DNA from: Chitinophagaceae bacterium
GTDB lineage: Bacteria; Bacteroidota; Bacteroidia; Chitinophagales; Chitinophagaceae
DNA: 64,000 bases
Direction: 5' to 3'
Assembly: GCA_016710935.1 (NCBI GenBank)
Contig: JADJTY010000001.1
Coordinates: forward strand, 248,001-312,000
In this document: in pieces, positions 8,005 to 16,307 of the stretch
Layout: each line of letters begins with the position of its first letter
How positions within the stretch are numbered: position 1 is the stretch's first letter
Position numbers and translations under genes: made by a program
Notes under the pieces: model-generated
Seen by the model: only the letters and a program-made list of their open reading frames with translations
Databases searched by the model: none
Told to the model about the DNA's origin: nothing

Positions 8005-8694
8005 TTAATTATTTGGCGCTCCCGCATTTACCCAATTAGTGATCTGGGTTATCTGGCAGGAACTTAATTTGGCAGCATTTTTTGGCATAGCCGAAAAACC
8101 CGGGGCATGGCTAACTGCGTTAACCAGCCTTCCGTTATTTGCAACTGTAAATACGCCACTATATGTACTCAGGTTAATACCTCCCGATGGTGCAGCACCT
8201 GCGTGGCAGCCAAGGCAATAGGTGCTCATGATTAAACTGATATCTGTACTGTATTTAAATGTAGTGGGATCGCAAACGACTCCGCAGCCAACCGTGTTTT
8301 TTGCACCTTCGTTTATCCACCTGCCAATAAGTGCCTTTTGTTCGGGAGTAAGATCAAGATTAGGAGGACGGGGCATTTTTTTTGAACCGGTTTCAAATAA
8401 TACCTCATACACATCCGAATTGGTTGCATTGCCTGGACGAATGCCCTTTTTAATGATGTTGACATAACTGTCAAAAACATAACCATCATTCTGGCTTGCT
8501 GCATCGTGGCAGCCCGACTTGGCACAATTGGATTGAAAAAGCGGGAGGATCTGGCTTTGGAAACACACTTCGTTGGTACCTCCGGGAACAGGAGTAGGCG
8601 ACCCGGTTACAGGTTGGGGGATTTCATGCTTACAGGCGTTAATCACAGTTAGGGCTATCATTAACGCTGTAAGTATGCAATAAGACTTCTTCAT
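8005..8694 (-). CDS. Diheme-type cytochrome c-like lipoprotein
   Basis: 229 residues with a lipoprotein signal (VINAC, Cys 21). Two haem-type motifs are seen: CAKSGCH at 57-63, which has four residues between the cysteines instead of two, and canonical CLGCH at 160-164. The second half duplicates the protein encoded at 7585-7980 (SGGINLSTYSGV, AVSHAPGFSAMPKNAAKL). It lies 24 nt upstream of that gene and is surely cotranscribed. Probable role: electron transfer at the cell surface. Whether the first motif binds haem covalently is uncertain. Confidence 0.82.
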   Translation of the reverse strand: MKKSYCILTALMIALTVINACKHEIPQPVTGSPTPVPGGTNEVCFQSQILPLFQSNCAKSGCHDAASQNDGYVFDSYVNIIKKGIRPGNATNSDVYEVLFETGSKKMPRPPNLDLTPEQKALIGRWINEGAKNTVGCGVVCDPTTFKYSTDISLIMSTYCLGCHAGAAPSGGINLSTYSGVFTVANNGRLVNAVSHAPGFSAMPKNAAKLSSCQITQITNWVNAGAPNN

Positions 8695-8718
8695 ACTTAA
8701 TTTATTTTAAGGTAGTAT

Positions 8719-9153
8719 TCACATCACTAAGTAGCACCGCACCAGGTAAACATCTCCCATAATGCCCAGGTCCGCATCACCCATACCCATGCCTGTGCAG
8801 ATCCCTTTTAATGTAGCCTGTTTATTTTCAGGCACAACAGCCGCATCTTTTTCCATAGTGCAATTAATATAAGCACCGGATTCATTGGTTTGCAACATTA
8901 CTATTACCTGATCTTCCTGGTTCTTTGAAACTTTCATTACCAAACCAGAAACCTCCAGTACATTATTCAGGTATGTTTTTTTAGCCGTTGCTGAATCTTT
9001 CAAAAAGGACTGATACAAGGTTACAGCTTCAGTCTTTATGGCTGTTGCGTTCTTTACATTTACCGGCCCCTTATTATAAAAATAATAGCCAATTGCCACG
9101 GCAATGATAATAACTGCTGAAAAAAATATAACGATATTTTTCTTTGTTGGCAT
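8719..9153 (-). CDS. Membrane-anchored OB-fold (tRNA_anti-like) protein
   Basis: 144 residues. A single N-terminal membrane helix (IVIFFSAVIIIAVAIGYYF, about 7-25) is followed by a small domain like the tRNA_anti-like OB-fold family (YLNNVLEVSGLVMKV, then ATLKGICTGMG near the end). Such proteins are found in Bacteroidota operons with YceI and cytochrome-like genes; no catalytic residues can be named. It is the first gene of the operon that ends with the LytTR gene; putative operator and -7 box lie at 9166-9257. Confidence 0.75.
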   Translation of the reverse strand: MPTKKNIVIFFSAVIIIAVAIGYYFYNKGPVNVKNATAIKTEAVTLYQSFLKDSATAKKTYLNNVLEVSGLVMKVSKNQEDQVIVMLQTNESGAYINCTMEKDAAVVPENKQATLKGICTGMGMGDADLGIMGDVYLVRCYLVM

Positions 9154-9165
9154 AATAATTAATGA

Positions 9166-9257
9166 TAAAGATAATCCTGTTATTCAATAATAAAAATCCA
9201 GGGAAACTGAACAGGAAGAATTAGAAACTGAACAGGAGTTTTTTACCCCTAAACGTA
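9166..9257 (-). promoter_or_regulatory. Putative LytTR operator and promoter of the YceI/haem/LytTR operon
   Basis: Plus-strand letters: CTGAACAGG at 9207-9215, an identical copy at 9228-9236, and CTAAACGTA at 9249-9257, all with a 21-bp period. A minus-strand box TATCTTTA (9166-9173) lies 36 nt from the nearest repeat core, the same distance as in units 1, 2 and 4 of the array and the left-edge promoter. The ATG at 9153 is about 12 nt after the box. Confidence 0.55.
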
Positions 9258-9269
9258 AAACCCAAGGGC

Positions 9270-9911
9270 TTAGTTGCCTGATACAATGAAATTTTCAACA
9301 GGTATCCGGTTGCTGATGCTTTTAGCCAGGGTCATTTCATCGGCATATTCCAGTTCGCCGCCAAAAGCAATGCCACGGGCAATACTGGTGATTTTAACGG
9401 GCTGGCCCTTTTCACGGGATCCGGCGGAGAGTTTTTTGCTGATATAATAGATGGTGGTGTCGCCCTGTATGGTTGGGCTGAGTGCAAAAATAATTTCTTC
9501 TATGTCTTCTTTTTCAATGCGGTCAACCAATGCATCAATGGTTAACTGGCCCGGACCAATACCATCAAGTGGTGAAATGATGCCGCCCAAAACATGGTAT
9601 ATGCCGTTAAACTGCTGGGTGCTTTCAATAGCAATTACATCACGGATATTTTCAACCACGCAAATCATTTCCTGCTTACGCATGGTATTGCTGCAGATAT
9701 TGCAAAGTTCTTTATCGGAAATATTATAACAGCGGCTGCAGAATTTTATTTCGTTGCGCATTTTAGCAATGATATCGCTGAACTGGCTTACTTCTTCCGC
9801 ATCCTGCTTAATAAGATGGAGCACCAGGCGCAAAGCTGTTTTTTTACCAATACCGGGCAGTTTGGCAAATTCATGTACAGCATTTTCTAAAAGAGAAGAA
9901 GAAAAAATCAT
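9270..9911 (-). CDS. recR: Recombination protein RecR
   Basis: 213 residues, close to the usual 200. The helix-hairpin-helix ([16 protein letters not shown]), a C4 zinc finger (C58, C61, C70, C73) and a Toprim domain (MICVVEN... [12 protein letters not shown]) are in the standard order. RecR works with RecO and RecF to load RecA at gapped DNA. A -7 box TATTTTTG (9916-9923) ends only 4 nt before the ATG, so the mRNA is probably leaderless or nearly so. Confidence 0.96.
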   Translation of the reverse strand: MIFSSSLLENAVHEFAKLPGIGKKTALRLVLHLIKQDAEEVSQFSDIIAKMRNEIKFCSRCYNISDKELCNICSNTMRKQEMICVVENIRDVIAIESTQQFNGIYHVLGGIISPLDGIGPGQLTIDALVDRIEKEDIEEIIFALSPTIQGDTTIYYISKKLSAGSREKGQPVKITSIARGIAFGGELEYADEMTLAKSISNRIPVENFIVSGN

Positions 9912-9915
9912 GCAG

Positions 9916-9923
9916 CAAAAATA
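9916..9923 (-). promoter_or_regulatory. -7 box of recR
   Basis: Minus strand TATTTTTG matches the Bacteroidota TAnnTTTG element. It ends 4 nt before the recR ATG. It sits at the edge of an inverted repeat (9920-9996). No clear -33 TTTG is seen. Confidence 0.45.
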
Positions 9924-9996
9924 GCGGTTAGCAGTTAGCTTTTAGCTTTTAGCCGGGCAGTTTTTTTGCTAACCGCTAACCGCTAATGGCTAACAG
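9920..9996. repeat. Intergenic inverted repeat of GCTAAC/GTTAGC units
   Basis: The 88-nt gap between recR and the Ig-like gene holds GCGGTTAGCAGTTAGC and two TTTTAGC units on one side, and GCTAACCGCTAACCGCTAA on the other. The arms are complementary and can form a long stem. It may act as a terminator for the upstream gene at 10000-11388. Confidence 0.7.
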
Positions 9997-9999
9997 CTG

Positions 10000-11388
10000 T
10001 TACAATTTTATATCCCGCTCATTATCCCAGTCAGCTTTTATGGCTAATTTATCTTTGAGGGTAATCACTTTTTCGGGTTGTAGTTTTTTTGAATAATTTC
10101 CGGGGTCCCATTTACCATTCTTGTTATCATCATAAAGAATGCGGATCTCATATTCGCCGGGTGTAACAAATTTACTGCTCCATTGCATTGCTGTAAGCGG
10201 ATAACTTTCTTCAATTACATCGTTCTTTACCAATTGTAGAACAGGATGTTTGGCCAGGTCAAGATTGCTGAAACGCAAAACCACATTGCCATAATCTGAT
10301 TGTTGTTTTGTTGTAAAACGAATGGTATCTGCTTTGGTAAGATGAAGGTTTGCAGAATCAATGATCGCACTTGTATCTATAATGATGCGGTAATCCGTGG
10401 CTTCCTGCCATTTTGCAGCGAGGGTTATTTTGGTTCTGCTGCTGTCAATTGTCCAGCTGGCTGCCGGTACCGGTTTGTAGTTGCTGTCTCTTAAAATTAA
10501 TTTATCTGCCTCGAATTTTTTTAGCGGGTTATTAAAATTTAAAGCAAAAGGCCTTAGCAGATCCTGGTTTTGCCCAACGGTACCCAAAGTATACACCAAT
10601 CTTTTATTGAATACGGTTTTAGTTGTTTTGGCATTTTCTTTTTCAATTGCCGACGCATATAAAATAACAGGTTCGTTGTTTGCTGAAATACTTACGGGGG
10701 CATCGGCAAATGCAAACATTTCCTTTTTTGAGTTATAGTTTTTGCCGCCATCGCCATCTTTTAAAGCATAAACGTTAAAATTGCCGGCCGGTAAATTCAC
10801 AAAAGTAAAACTACCATCACCACTAAGCCGGGCTACATAATCGGGCTTGTTTTTTTGTACTGCCGAGTCATCGGTTTTACGGTAAAGCATGGCAATTAAA
10901 GTGCTGTCGTACTTTCCATTTTCGGCAAGTATAACTTTACCCGAAAGCGTAAAACTATCTATTTGATTGCCTGTAGAAAAAACATAGGTAAAATTTTTGT
11001 AGGGATTGCCTTCATTGTTATCAACAATGGAGCTTCCAAAATTAATGCTGTAGGTGGTGTTGGGTAAGAGCGTGTCCTTCAGTTTTACGGTAACGGTCTT
11101 CAGCTTAAAATCAATGGAAGGTTGCTTTTTTGGTAATGGAGAGATCAACACATTGGTTTGCGCTTCTTTCAGATCAACATATTCATTGAAGGTTAAAGTG
11201 ATCTTATTGTCTTTAACATTTACGCTGTTTAATGCAGGCGAAGCATTCACCAGCCTGGGGGGTATACTGTCTTTGGGGCCGCCGGTTGGCATACCTACCT
11301 GGCCACAACCTGCATTGCTGATGCCAATAATGTATGACAGGGAAACAAGGAAAAGGAAAAAAATATGTTTTGAGCTCATTAATGCCAT
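10000..11388 (-). CDS. Ig-like domain (Big_5) lipoprotein
   Basis: 462 residues. A signal segment (IFFLFLVSLSYIIG) ends at a Cys (NAGC) that may be lipidated. An N-terminal bacterial Ig-like domain follows (PPRLVNASPALNSVNVKDN, TLTFNEYVDL, ... TYVFSTG), then several beta-rich segments. The start of the mature part, MPTGGPKDSIPP, is typical of Bacteroidota Ig-like lipoproteins of unknown function. The start may be the second Met (MSSK). A -7 box TAAGTTTG at 11397-11404 is 8 nt before the first ATG. Confidence 0.85.
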   Translation of the reverse strand: MALMSSKHIFFLFLVSLSYIIGISNAGCGQVGMPTGGPKDSIPPRLVNASPALNSVNVKDNKITLTFNEYVDLKEAQTNVLISPLPKKQPSIDFKLKTVTVKLKDTLLPNTTYSINFGSSIVDNNEGNPYKNFTYVFSTGNQIDSFTLSGKVILAENGKYDSTLIAMLYRKTDDSAVQKNKPDYVARLSGDGSFTFVNLPAGNFNVYALKDGDGGKNYNSKKEMFAFADAPVSISANNEPVILYASAIEKENAKTTKTVFNKRLVYTLGTVGQNQDLLRPFALNFNNPLKKFEADKLILRDSNYKPVPAASWTIDSSRTKITLAAKWQEATDYRIIIDTSAIIDSANLHLTKADTIRFTTKQQSDYGNVVLRFSNLDLAKHPVLQLVKNDVIEESYPLTAMQWSSKFVTPGEYEIRILYDDNKNGKWDPGNYSKKLQPEKVITLKDKLAIKADWDNERDIKL

Positions 11389-11396
11389 TTAAAATA

Positions 11397-11404
11397 CAAA
11401 CTTA
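11397..11404 (-). promoter_or_regulatory. -7 box of the Ig-like lipoprotein gene
   Basis: Minus strand TAAGTTTG matches TAnnTTTG exactly, 8 nt before the ATG at 11388. A -33 element is not obvious. Confidence 0.45.
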
Positions 11405-11445
11405 ACGGGTTTGATTTGTATAGAATCATAAAAATTCTCAAATCT

Positions 11446-14400
11446 TTAATCCGCTGTTTCTTCTTCCAGGTCGTGCAGTGCAACTGCCAGCTTATTATTC
11501 TTTACAAAATTGCACCAATGACAATCGGCTTTTCCGCAGCCTGTATAAAAATCACGGGCCTGTATTTTGTTCCATACATCTATAAGCTGTTGCTTTACTG
11601 TTTCCATATCCTGCGGAGCGATCACGATTTTCTCTTTTCGGTATTCACCTTTTTTATCGGGCTCAATAAAATCAAATTCGGTGCTGATCACTTTCCAGTC
11701 TTTTTGCTCGTAATTATCAACAAGGATTTTATAGAACACTGCCTGTCGCCAATAATCGCCACCATTGGGGTCTTTATCGGATGGCGGTTTCATTTTGGGT
11801 AAGGCATTATCTATATTGCCCGATTTATAATCCACCACATTTACTTCCTTGCCATTAAACTCCAGCTTATCCAGCTTGCCTTTTATGGGAACGCCGTTTA
11901 CTACAATGCCACGGATATTTCTTTCTACAGCTACTACTTTGTTCCAGCTGTTAATGTATTTATCATAATAATTACGCAGCACTTCATCACCATATTCCAT
12001 GCGCCTGTCAAATGCTTCTTTGGTAAAATTTTCGCGGTGTTTGTGCATGTACCAGTTAAAGTCGGCCATCATTTCTTCTTTAGAGGGGAAGGTTTCTTTG
12101 CCGCCATCCTGCCCGTCCGAATGGCCTGGCCGGGCGGACATCTTTCTAAATAATTTTTCTAATGCATGGTGAATAGCACTTCCAAATTCAAGTGATTCAC
12201 TTTTACCTGAAGGTATGCGGATGAGGTTCTTATAATAAAATCCTAACGGGCAATTGAGGTAAGCACTTAAAGCCGTTACATTCATCACAAACTTCTCCAG
12301 TATGGATGAAATAAAATCTTCCTCTGCCTGTTCAATCTCGGGCGCCTGTGCAGTAAAATGAAGTAGTTCAAATTCCATCTGCTGTTCTTCTGTGAGCACA
12401 ATTTTTTCAACTGGTAGTTCGTGTTCTTCTAAAATTTCGGCAATGAACATAGATGGTTCCAGTTCTTTGCCATCGTTCCTGAATTTTGAATAAGAGATGT
12501 GTAAATGTTTTTCTGCACGGGTTAAAGCAACATAAAACAGGCGGCGCAATTCTTCATCATCGGCAGGTGTTGGTTGTGAAGCAAACATGGTATCCGGAAA
12601 TTTGTATCCGCCACCCGGCTTTCGTTTCTTTTCCCAAAAGGAAGCATTGGCGCCTGCGAAGAAAACATATTCAAACTCAAGGCCCTTGCTGCCGTGTGTG
12701 GTTAACAGGTTTACACCTTTGTCGGTGCCTGCAATTTTATTCATGGGTAAGGCAATGCCTTCTTTTTCCATCAGGTCGAAAATGCTGATGAGTTCTTTCA
12801 GCCCCAGTAATGGATTTCGGCTGGTTTCATCTTTAATAAAATCAAACAGCGCAGTAAGCAATTGCATCAGCGCAATCTTATCATCGTTCTGCATGACGTA
12901 ATTCAATACGCCGGCATTCTGAATAATATGCTCAAACAACTCCTGTAAAGTAATATTGGAAACATCCGCAATCAGCTTCTCCATCATAAAACTGAAACTC
13001 TTCAGGCCCTCATGAATTCCTGTATCAAATAAATTTTGTGCTGGTTTGTTTGCTTTATCAGCAAGTAGTTTGCGTATGGAAGTCTGCTCTCCTTTATATT
13101 TCAGCGTATTGGTTTCAACAGTAAGTTTGGCAATTTCGATGGGAGGAATTTTATAAAAATCAAAATGCAAAATCTCGAAAAGCATTTCATCGCCGCCATA
13201 AGGAGTGTCGTGTTCTGCATTGAGATAACGCAGCAGTTGCACAATTTTACTGGTGAAAGGATGCACCAGCACGTCAATACTTCGCCTGCTGTAAAACGGA
13301 ATTTGTTTCAGGCGAAAATAAGTTGCCAGCTCTTCGCCATATTTATTCTCTTTATAAATGATGGCAATTCTTCCGGGTTCAATTTTCTGTTCAATCAATG
13401 CGGCTACCCGGTTTGTAATATCTGCCATTTCATCTTTGGCAGCATTGTATTCGTGTACAAGCGGTTTATTGGTTAACTGGTTTATTTGTTTATTGGAGGA
13501 GATCAGTTCTTTGCTAAGTCCATCAATTTGCTTCACCAATCTTTCTTCGTTTCGGTTGATAAGTGTTTTGGAAATATCCAGTATCGGTTGCGTGCTTCTG
13601 TAATTGCTGGTTAACACCACCGTTATCAGATCTTTGGTGTACTTGGTTGCAAACTCCAGCATATTCTCCACGTTGGCCCCCTGGAAACGGTAAATACTCT
13701 GGTCATCATCGCCCACCACAAATACATTGGGTTTATCCCAGTAGTTGATGAGGAGTTGTACCAGTTTGTTTTGGGTGCCGCTGGTATCCTGGTATTCATC
13801 TACCAATAAGTATTGAAATTTTTCCTGGTAATTGGCCAGTATATTCTTATTTTCTTCAAACACGGTGATCACCCAGTTGATCATGTCATCAAAATCGTAG
13901 CGGTTCCTTTTGCGCATCAGGTTTTGAAAATTGGCAAACTCATGTACAGCCGCCCGTAGTTTTTCCATCTTTTCTTTTTCTTCCTCGATCTTATCGGTAC
14001 GTATATCGCCTTTATTAAACTCCTTTACTTTTCGTTTGGCAATATATTCATCACGGTTTGGAAGATCATGTATATAAGCGTCTATTCTTTCATTAATAAA
14101 TTCCGATGTCCAGCCCTCCCGTTTCATGCTGCTGAATAAATTGCGGAGATTATTTATTTCAAAATACACATCGCCCCGGTATCTTTTAAGCGGATTGTTT
14201 TTTGGAAAAGCATCAATCAGCTGTTTAAACAGTTCAATACTTTCCAGTTCAGAAATGGCATCCAGCGAATTCTTTTCAAACAGGTTAAGGTTGTCCTGTA
14301 TCACATCATTGCAAAAGGCATGAAAAGTGTAAATATTTACTTTATATGCATCGGCACCGATAAATTGCTGTAACCGCCTGCGCATGGCAATGGTACCGGC

Positions 14401-14619
14401 ATCGGTGTAGGTAAGACAAAGGATATTTTCGGGCAGTGCATCTGTATCTAATAATATCTTGCCGATCCTTGCAGCTAATATCTGTGTTTTGCCCGTGCCA
14501 GGACCCGCAATCACCATTACCGGCCCTTCAATGGTGTCAACAGCCAGGCGCTGTTCATTATTTAATTTTTTATATTCTTCAGCAAACTTATTTTGCAATA
14601 TTTCACGGTAGTGACGCAT
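11446..14619 (-). CDS. UvrD/Rep-type helicase with C-terminal PD-(D/E)XK nuclease
   Basis: About 1057 residues from the preferred start MRHYRE at 14619. Helicase motifs: Walker A GPGTGKT (about 39-45), DEYQDTSGTQ, GDDDQSIYRFQG, SNYRSTQ, THGSKGLEFE and ALTRAEKHL. The C-terminal part has a nuclease of the PDDEXK_1 type (GSAIHHALEKLF, VDYKSG) and four cysteines (NCPLGF; CGKADCHWC) as in AddB-type Fe-S nucleases. It probably processes DNA ends in repair. A -7 box 4 nt before 14619 argues against the ATG at 14643. An in-frame GC-rich repeat (about 12107-12142) inserts ARPGHSDGQDGG. Confidence 0.93.
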   Translation of the reverse strand: MRHYREILQNKFAEEYKKLNNEQRLAVDTIEGPVMVIAGPGTGKTQILAARIGKILLDTDALPENILCLTYTDAGTIAMRRRLQQFIGADAYKVNIYTFHAFCNDVIQDNLNLFEKNSLDAISELESIELFKQLIDAFPKNNPLKRYRGDVYFEINNLRNLFSSMKREGWTSEFINERIDAYIHDLPNRDEYIAKRKVKEFNKGDIRTDKIEEEKEKMEKLRAAVHEFANFQNLMRKRNRYDFDDMINWVITVFEENKNILANYQEKFQYLLVDEYQDTSGTQNKLVQLLINYWDKPNVFVVGDDDQSIYRFQGANVENMLEFATKYTKDLITVVLTSNYRSTQPILDISKTLINRNEERLVKQIDGLSKELISSNKQINQLTNKPLVHEYNAAKDEMADITNRVAALIEQKIEPGRIAIIYKENKYGEELATYFRLKQIPFYSRRSIDVLVHPFTSKIVQLLRYLNAEHDTPYGGDEMLFEILHFDFYKIPPIEIAKLTVETNTLKYKGEQTSIRKLLADKANKPAQNLFDTGIHEGLKSFSFMMEKLIADVSNITLQELFEHIIQNAGVLNYVMQNDDKIALMQLLTALFDFIKDETSRNPLLGLKELISIFDLMEKEGIALPMNKIAGTDKGVNLLTTHGSKGLEFEYVFFAGANASFWEKKRKPGGGYKFPDTMFASQPTPADDEELRRLFYVALTRAEKHLHISYSKFRNDGKELEPSMFIAEILEEHELPVEKIVLTEEQQMEFELLHFTAQAPEIEQAEEDFISSILEKFVMNVTALSAYLNCPLGFYYKNLIRIPSGKSESLEFGSAIHHALEKLFRKMSARPGHSDGQDGGKETFPSKEEMMADFNWYMHKHRENFTKEAFDRRMEYGDEVLRNYYDKYINSWNKVVAVERNIRGIVVNGVPIKGKLDKLEFNGKEVNVVDYKSGNIDNALPKMKPPSDKDPNGGDYWRQAVFYKILVDNYEQKDWKVISTEFDFIEPDKKGEYRKEKIVIAPQDMETVKQQLIDVWNKIQARDFYTGCGKADCHWCNFVKNNKLAVALHDLEEETAD
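12107..12142. repeat. REP-like GC-rich palindromic element inside the helicase-nuclease gene
   Basis: The sequence has the ends CCCGTCCGAATGGCC and GGCCGGGCGGACAT around a very short centre. Related ends occur at 15913-15975 and 21548-21611. It is read in frame as ARPGHSDGQDGG between the helicase and nuclease parts. Confidence 0.65.
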
Positions 14620-14623
14620 TAGC

Positions 14624-14631
14624 CAAAGATA
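14624..14631 (-). promoter_or_regulatory. -7 box of the helicase-nuclease gene
   Basis: Minus strand TATCTTTG fits TAnnTTTG and ends 4 nt before the ATG at 14619. This supports that start and a leaderless mRNA. Confidence 0.5.
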
Positions 14632-14695
14632 CTGGATAGCCAATACCTGAAATAAATTTTCTGAACAAAAAACAGCAGGAGCTGTTATAAGAGCT

Positions 14696-15163
14696 ATGAG
14701 TAAAGTTTATTCTTTTAAAACAGTACAAAAAATCCCGCTCAGTCTGGATAAAGCCTGGGAGTACTTCAGCAACCCTGCAAATCTTGCCAACATAACCCCG
14801 GATAATATGGGGTTTAAAACCATTTCAAAATATCATGGCGATACCATGTATGCAGGACAGGTGATAGAATATAGAGTTAGCCCGGTTTTAGGCATTCCCT
14901 TATATTGGATGACAGAAATTACCCATGTGGATGATAAAAAATATTTTGTGGATGAACAGCGCTACGGGCCTTACACCATGTGGCACCACCAGCATCATTT
15001 CAGGGCTATAGAAGGCGGTGTGGAAATGACAGATATTGTACACTATAAACTGCCGATGTGGTTTTTGGGAGATATAGCCAATACGCTTTTTGTAAGCAAA
15101 CAATTGAACGGCATTTTCGACTACCGCTTTAAAAAAGTTGAAGAACTCTTTGGGAAATTGTAA
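14696..15163 (+). CDS. SRPBCC-family (START/Bet v1-like) protein
   Basis: 155 residues. The pattern FKTVQKIPLSLDKAWEYFSNPANLANITP is the standard N-terminus of SRPBCC ligand-binding proteins, and the C-terminal ends in a long helix (LNGIFDYRFKKVEELF). These small cytosolic proteins bind hydrophobic ligands or act in polyketide and stress functions; ligand unknown. It is transcribed divergently from the helicase-nuclease gene. Single gene, no operon partner. Confidence 0.85.
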   Translation: MSKVYSFKTVQKIPLSLDKAWEYFSNPANLANITPDNMGFKTISKYHGDTMYAGQVIEYRVSPVLGIPLYWMTEITHVDDKKYFVDEQRYGPYTMWHHQHHFRAIEGGVEMTDIVHYKLPMWFLGDIANTLFVSKQLNGIFDYRFKKVEELFGKL

Positions 15164-15203
15164 ACAGATAAGATTTTAAAAAACTAAATAACTGTTTAAA
15201 AAT

Positions 15204-15240
15204 TGAGCTCCAAAGTTCCCCCTTCAGGGGGCGGAGGGGG
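15204..15240. repeat. GC-rich hairpin between convergent genes
   Basis: CCCCCTTCAGGGGG forms a tight stem-loop, followed by GCGGAGGGGG. It lies between two convergent genes (14696-15163 plus and 15244-15900 minus) and could terminate transcription from either side. Confidence 0.5.
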
Positions 15241-15243
15241 TTC

Positions 15244-15900
15244 TTACCCCGGCATACGCGTTATATACTTCTCAATCTGCTTGATCTGATCCACAATTTG
15301 TGGGGTAGTTGGTTTAAAACCTTTTGCTTTTTTAAAATAATCTTTGGCAGCCCTGAACTCCCTTTTATTCATCATAATAGAACAAAGTTGTAAATAAGCT
15401 GCCGCATTATTTTCGTTATCGGGTAACCCGGCACGTATGGCCTGGCGGATTAAACTCTCTGCCTGTTTGATATCTCCTTTCTGCATCATTAACATACCCA
15501 GTTGAAGTTTGTTAGGACCTTCAGCCTGTTTGGTGAGAGCACCACCGCCAAGGGCAAGGCTTTTGCGCATGTTTTTTTCGGCGCCATCGTAATTCTGGTC
15601 AACCATATCCAGGTTGCCTTTAATGGTATAATAAACCGAACGAACCGGTTTGATCAGTATGGCAGGAAACCAGATTGAATTCACTACTTTTTTAGCACCT
15701 TCCATATCGCCTTCTTCCATATAGCTTTGTATCAGTCTCATAGGCCCAAAAAGAAAGTGGCCAACAATGGCTACTGCAGCAATCAGGTAAAGTACAAAAG
15801 ATGGCCAGAAACTGGTTTGCATATGTGTAAATATAGCCAGGCCTAAAAAAGCGATGCCAAGCCATAAACGGTATTTAATAAGAATATTCAGCCACTTCAT
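15244..15900 (-). CDS. TPR-containing membrane protein
   Basis: 218 residues. Two hydrophobic segments at the N-terminus (LWLGIAFLGLAIF; FVLYLIAAVAIVGHFLF) anchor the protein. The rest has tetratricopeptide-type repeats (NYDGAEKNMRKSLALGGG, GDIKQAESLIRQAIRAGL, REFRAAKDYFKKAKGF). TPRs mediate protein contacts; no enzyme domain is seen. It stands alone between a hairpin and a REP-like element at 15913-15975. Confidence 0.8.
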   Translation of the reverse strand: MKWLNILIKYRLWLGIAFLGLAIFTHMQTSFWPSFVLYLIAAVAIVGHFLFGPMRLIQSYMEEGDMEGAKKVVNSIWFPAILIKPVRSVYYTIKGNLDMVDQNYDGAEKNMRKSLALGGGALTKQAEGPNKLQLGMLMMQKGDIKQAESLIRQAIRAGLPDNENNAAAYLQLCSIMMNKREFRAAKDYFKKAKGFKPTTPQIVDQIKQIEKYITRMPG

Positions 15901-15912
15901 GCTCTAAAATTT

Positions 15913-15975
15913 AGCCCGCCCGGCCAAAAAAAGGTTTATAAAAAAAATAAAAATGCCGTTCGGACGGGGAGGGCA
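15913..15975. repeat. REP-like GC-rich palindromic element, intergenic copy
   Basis: GCCCGCCCGGCC at 15914-15925 and CCGTTCGGACGGG at about 15956-15968 are the reverse complements of the ends of the copies at 12107 and 21548. The centre is A/T-rich and unrelated, so only the ends are shared. Confidence 0.6.
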
Positions 15976-16064
15976 AAGATAGGATAGGATTTTAGATTTT
16001 AGATTGACGATTTTAGATTGATTTACCAGCCCTGGTAACACAGCAACAGATAAATCTGGCATAA

Positions 16065-16097
16065 TTGAAATCCAAAACAGAGAATTGCTTACTTTTG
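16065..16097 (+). promoter_or_regulatory. Promoter of tRNA-Arg
   Basis: A TTG at 16065-16067 and TACTTTTG at 16090-16097 are 22 nt apart, a good fit to the Bacteroidota -33/-7 pair. The tRNA starts 25 nt after the -7 box. Confidence 0.5.
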
Positions 16098-16121
16098 CCC
16101 TCCGAATTTCGATATTCAACT

Positions 16122-16196
16122 GGTCCCGTAGTTCAATGGATAGAATAGAAGTTTCCTAAACTTTAGATGCAAGTTCGATTCTTGCCGGGACTACCA
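16122..16196 (+). tRNA. tRNA-Arg (anticodon CCT)
   Basis: The acceptor arm GGTCCCG pairs with CGGGACT (one G-T at position 1-72), the anticodon stem GAAGT/ACTTT encloses the loop TTCCTAA with anticodon CCT, and the T arm has GTTCGATTC. The CCA end is encoded (16194-16196). It reads Arg codon AGG. A -7 box lies upstream and a terminator hairpin downstream. Confidence 0.93.
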
Positions 16197-16206
16197 AATA
16201 TTATAT

Positions 16207-16233
16207 AGAGGGTTTCAAACGAAGCCCTCTTTT
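16207..16233 (+). terminator. Terminator after tRNA-Arg
   Basis: The stem AGAGGGTTTC/GAAGCCCTCT (with one G-T pair) is followed by TTTTGT. It lies 11 nt after the CCA end. Confidence 0.7.
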
Positions 16234-16307
16234 GTATTGTTGAGCTCTGGTTTGTCTTTCTGCGCACTATCTGCTCATTTAATCGGGTAATATCTGTTAA
16301 ATTAGCA

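Noticed and set aside
9451..9890. Plus-strand frames opposite recR
   Set aside because: They are antisense shadows of a clear recR gene with all its motifs.
14646..14690. Second LytTR site near the SRPBCC gene
   Set aside because: One CTGAAC-like word occurs but no copy at 21 bp, so it is probably chance.
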